The position numbers and the translations under genes are program-made. Of a stretch of 8,261 nt of DNA, positions 6,539 to 8,261 are shown in pieces (the stretch's first letter is position 1; each line of letters begins with the position of its first letter). Below the pieces are notes generated by a model, which worked only from the letters and a program-made list of their open reading frames with translations, did not search any database and was not told where the DNA came from. Source of the DNA: DAOVRD01 sp964521715 (lineage in GTDB: Bacteria > Planctomycetota > Brocadiia > SM23-32); the NCBI GenBank assembly GCA_964521715.1, contig CAZFSS010000051.1:1-8261 (forward strand), read 5' to 3'.

Positions 6539-6557
6539 GCGCCCCGGCGCCGGGCGC
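6539..6557. terminator. GC hairpin between converging genes, possible bidirectional terminator
   Basis: The perfect palindrome CCGGCGCCGG (6544-6553) extends by one pair (6543/6554) and, past a one-base bulge, by GCG/CGC (6539-6541 with 6555-6557). It sits 49 nt after the PAS-gene stop and 11 nt after the hypF stop on the opposite strand. No T-tract follows on either strand and the loop would be minimal, so termination is uncertain. Confidence 0.25.
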
Positions 6558-6568
6558 TCCCGATGGGC

Positions 6569-8261
6569 CTACACCGCTGCGCCGTTGCTCAGCCTGGCCA
6601 TGGCGCAGGCGGCCTGGCCCAGGCAGAGGCCGCCGTCGTTCGGGGGGACGCGCGTCTGGAGCAGCACCTCAAAGCCCTCCGCCTCCAGCGCCGGCACGGC
6701 CGTGCCGAGCAGCGTGCGGCTCTGCATCACGCCGCCCGATAGCGCCACCGTCCCCAGGCCGGTCTCCTGACGCATCCGCCGGCAGGCGTCGGCCACCACG
6801 TGCGCCATCGTGTTGTGGAACTTCGCCGCGATGACGCCTGCGTCGAGGCCCTCGTCCAGGTCACGGCAGATGCCCCGCCATGTCTCGCCCACCAGTATCT
6901 GGTCGCCGTCGTAGCCGAATCCGTAGCTCCCGTCGCAGCCCGGGCTGCACCGCGCCTCCAGCTCGCACGCGGCCTGGCCCTCGTAGGTGGCGCGCGGGCG
7001 GATGCCGAGCAGCGCCGAGACGGCGTCGAACAGCCTGCCGGCGCTCGAAGTGAGAGGCGAGAAGTCGCGCTTGTCCATTATCCCTATCGCCAGTTCGCAT
7101 TCGGTCCGGTCCATGACGGGCGCGAGCCTTGCGATCGCCTCGTCGGGCCCGAGCGCTTGGGCCAGGTGGGCGGCGGCCATCCTGCACGGATTCCAGACGG
7201 CGCGCTCGCCCCCGGGCATGGGGACGTACTCCAGGTGATAGCGTCGCTCGAAGCCGGCGCGGTCCGCGACCAGGAACTCGCCGCCCCAGACGGCGCCGTC
7301 CTCGCCGTAGCCGGACCCGTCCCAGGACACGCCGATTGCCGGGCCCGGGCGCCCGTTCTCCGCCAGGCACGAGACGATGTGGGCGTGGTGCTGCTGCACC
7401 TGCATGAGGGGCAGGCCCCGATCACGCGAGAGACGGCGCGCGAACTCCGTGGTCGGATAGTCCGGGTGCAGGTCGCAGACGACAACTTCCGGATCAAGCC
7501 GCAGCAGGCGCGAGAAGTCCTCGAACGCGCGGGCGAAGTGCGCCGCATTGTCTGCGTCTGACACGTCGCCGATGTGCTGCGACAGGAAGACGCGCCGCCC
7601 GCTCGTGAGGGCGAAGGCGTTCTTCAGCATGCCGCCCGTGGCCAGGATCGGCGGCGCCTCTCGCTCCAACACGATGGGCTCGGGCACGTAGCCGCGCGAC
7701 CGGCGCATGGGGATCATCCTGCCCCCGAGCGCCATGACGACCGAGTCGTCGCACCGGTTCGTGATACAGCGGTCGTGTGTCAGGATGCCGTCGACCAGGT
7801 CGCCCAATTCGTCCAGAACGTGCTCGTGCGTGACGGCGATGGGCTCCTCGGAGCGGTTGCAGCTCGTCATGACGAGCGCCGGCGGCACCCCGTCCCCCTC
7901 GAAGATCATGAAGTGAAGGGGCGTGTAGGGCAGCATGACGCCGAGGTCCGCAAGACCGGGCGCCACGCCGTCCGCAATGGCGCAGTCGGGACGCTTCCTC
8001 AGCAGCACGATCGGAGCCTGCGGCGACGCCAGCAGCTCCCTTTCGAACTCGGACACCACGCAGATCCGCTCGCAGGCCTCCAGGTCGGGCACCATGATGG
8101 CCAGAGGCTTGGCGGGCCGCTTCTTGCGCTCCCGAAGCACGGCCACCACTTCCTGGCGCGTGGCGTCGCACGCCAGGTGGAAGCCGCCGATGCCCTTGAC
8201 GGCCAGGATGCGGCCCTCCTTGAGCATCTGCCTGGCCCGCTCGAGGGGCCGGTCCAGCCGG
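6569..8261 (-). CDS. hypF: carbamoyltransferase HypF, N-terminus beyond the window
   Basis: HypF converts carbamoyl phosphate and ATP to carbamoyl-adenylate and transfers the carbamoyl group to the C-terminal Cys of HypE, starting cyanide-ligand synthesis for [NiFe]-hydrogenase. The frame is open to the right edge, with 563 residues visible; family members are about 750, so the acylphosphatase domain and zinc fingers are off-window. Visible first is the YrdC-like domain, from AVKGIGGFHLACDATR (20-35 of the visible part) through TSCNRSEEPIAV and RCDDSVV to RRSRGYVP. The Kae1-like domain follows, with metal-binding QQHHAH (histidines at 291, 292, 294), WDGSGYGEDGAVWGGE, SAGRLFDAVSALLG, ALSGGVMQSR and the closing VPPNDGGLCLGQA. 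An internal ATG at 8227 is not the start: upstream codons read RLDRPLERARQ, which fits the family. It ends at a TAG and faces the plus-strand PAS gene. Cytoplasmic. Confidence 0.97.
   Translation of the reverse strand, partial: RLDRPLERARQMLKEGRILAVKGIGGFHLACDATRQEVVAVLRERKKRPAKPLAIMVPDLEACERICVVSEFERELLASPQAPIVLLRKRPDCAIADGVAPGLADLGVMLPYTPLHFMIFEGDGVPPALVMTSCNRSEEPIAVTHEHVLDELGDLVDGILTHDRCITNRCDDSVVMALGGRMIPMRRSRGYVPEPIVLEREAPPILATGGMLKNAFALTSGRRVFLSQHIGDVSDADNAAHFARAFEDFSRLLRLDPEVVVCDLHPDYPTTEFARRLSRDRGLPLMQVQQHHAHIVSCLAENGRPGPAIGVSWDGSGYGEDGAVWGGEFLVADRAGFERRYHLEYVPMPGGERAVWNPCRMAAAHLAQALGPDEAIARLAPVMDRTECELAIGIMDKRDFSPLTSSAGRLFDAVSALLGIRPRATYEGQAACELEARCSPGCDGSYGFGYDGDQILVGETWRGICRDLDEGLDAGVIAAKFHNTMAHVVADACRRMRQETGLGTVALSGGVMQSRTLLGTAVPALEAEGFEVLLQTRVPPNDGGLCLGQAACAMARLSNGAAV

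Noticed and set aside
6490..6742. A lost histidine kinase or GGDEF domain after the PAS gene in another frame
   Set aside because: Neither other plus-strand frame shows an H-box, GGDEF or similar motif, and from 6569 the DNA encodes the conserved HypF C-terminus on the other strand.
8225..8227. ATG at 8227 as the start of hypF
   Set aside because: The frame stays open to the window edge with family-like residues, and HypF normally has about 190 more N-terminal residues.

Overview
This 8.3 kb, GC-rich (roughly two-thirds G+C), densely coding bacterial window is dominated by the maturation machinery for [NiFe]-hydrogenase. Its best taxonomic hint is a eukaryote-like (UAP1-type) UDP-sugar pyrophosphorylase of 472 residues, a form I associate with Planctomycetota and other PVC bacteria. 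The hyp genes imply a hydrogenase-bearing, probably anaerobic or facultative organism. A planctomycete-like anaerobe is therefore a reasonable guess, but it rests on family resemblance alone.

Layout, reading the minus strand in its direction of transcription (right to left): hypF enters from beyond the right edge (6569..8261, N-terminus missing). A single plus-strand gene (5794..6489), encoding a small membrane-anchored PAS protein, lies between hypF and the other hyp genes. From 5628 leftward follows a tight minus-strand run: hypC, hypD, hypE, a UAP1-like nucleotidyltransferase, a zinc-dependent histone-deacetylase-family amidohydrolase, and a ComF-family phosphoribosyltransferase. The junctions are short: hypC/hypD overlap 17 nt, hypD/hypE 8 nt, hypE to the pyrophosphorylase 67 nt, pyrophosphorylase to deacetylase 28 nt, and deacetylase/comF overlap 8 nt. 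This looks like one six-gene operon. The far left 91 bases hold only a possible tail of a plus-strand gene.

How the genes work together: HypF and HypE make the cyanide ligand (carbamoyl phosphate to thiocarboxamide to thiocyanate on the C-terminal Cys of HypE). HypC and HypD form the scaffold on which the Fe(CN)2CO unit is assembled before delivery to the hydrogenase large subunit. All catalytic signatures visible in the window are intact. HypA, HypB and the hydrogenase structural genes are not here. The last three genes of the run have no known role in hydrogenase maturation and may simply be co-transcribed.

The 165-nt gap between hypC and the PAS gene is the main regulatory region. It carries a good sigma70-type promoter pointing each way, with a 7-bp inverted repeat between the two -35 boxes. 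I see no RNA genes, mobile elements, CRISPR arrays or tandem repeats. I did not find a convincing new biological system; the most notable points are the PAS gene splitting the hyp cluster, the shared divergent control region, and the sugar-nucleotide/deacetylase pair in a hyp operon.
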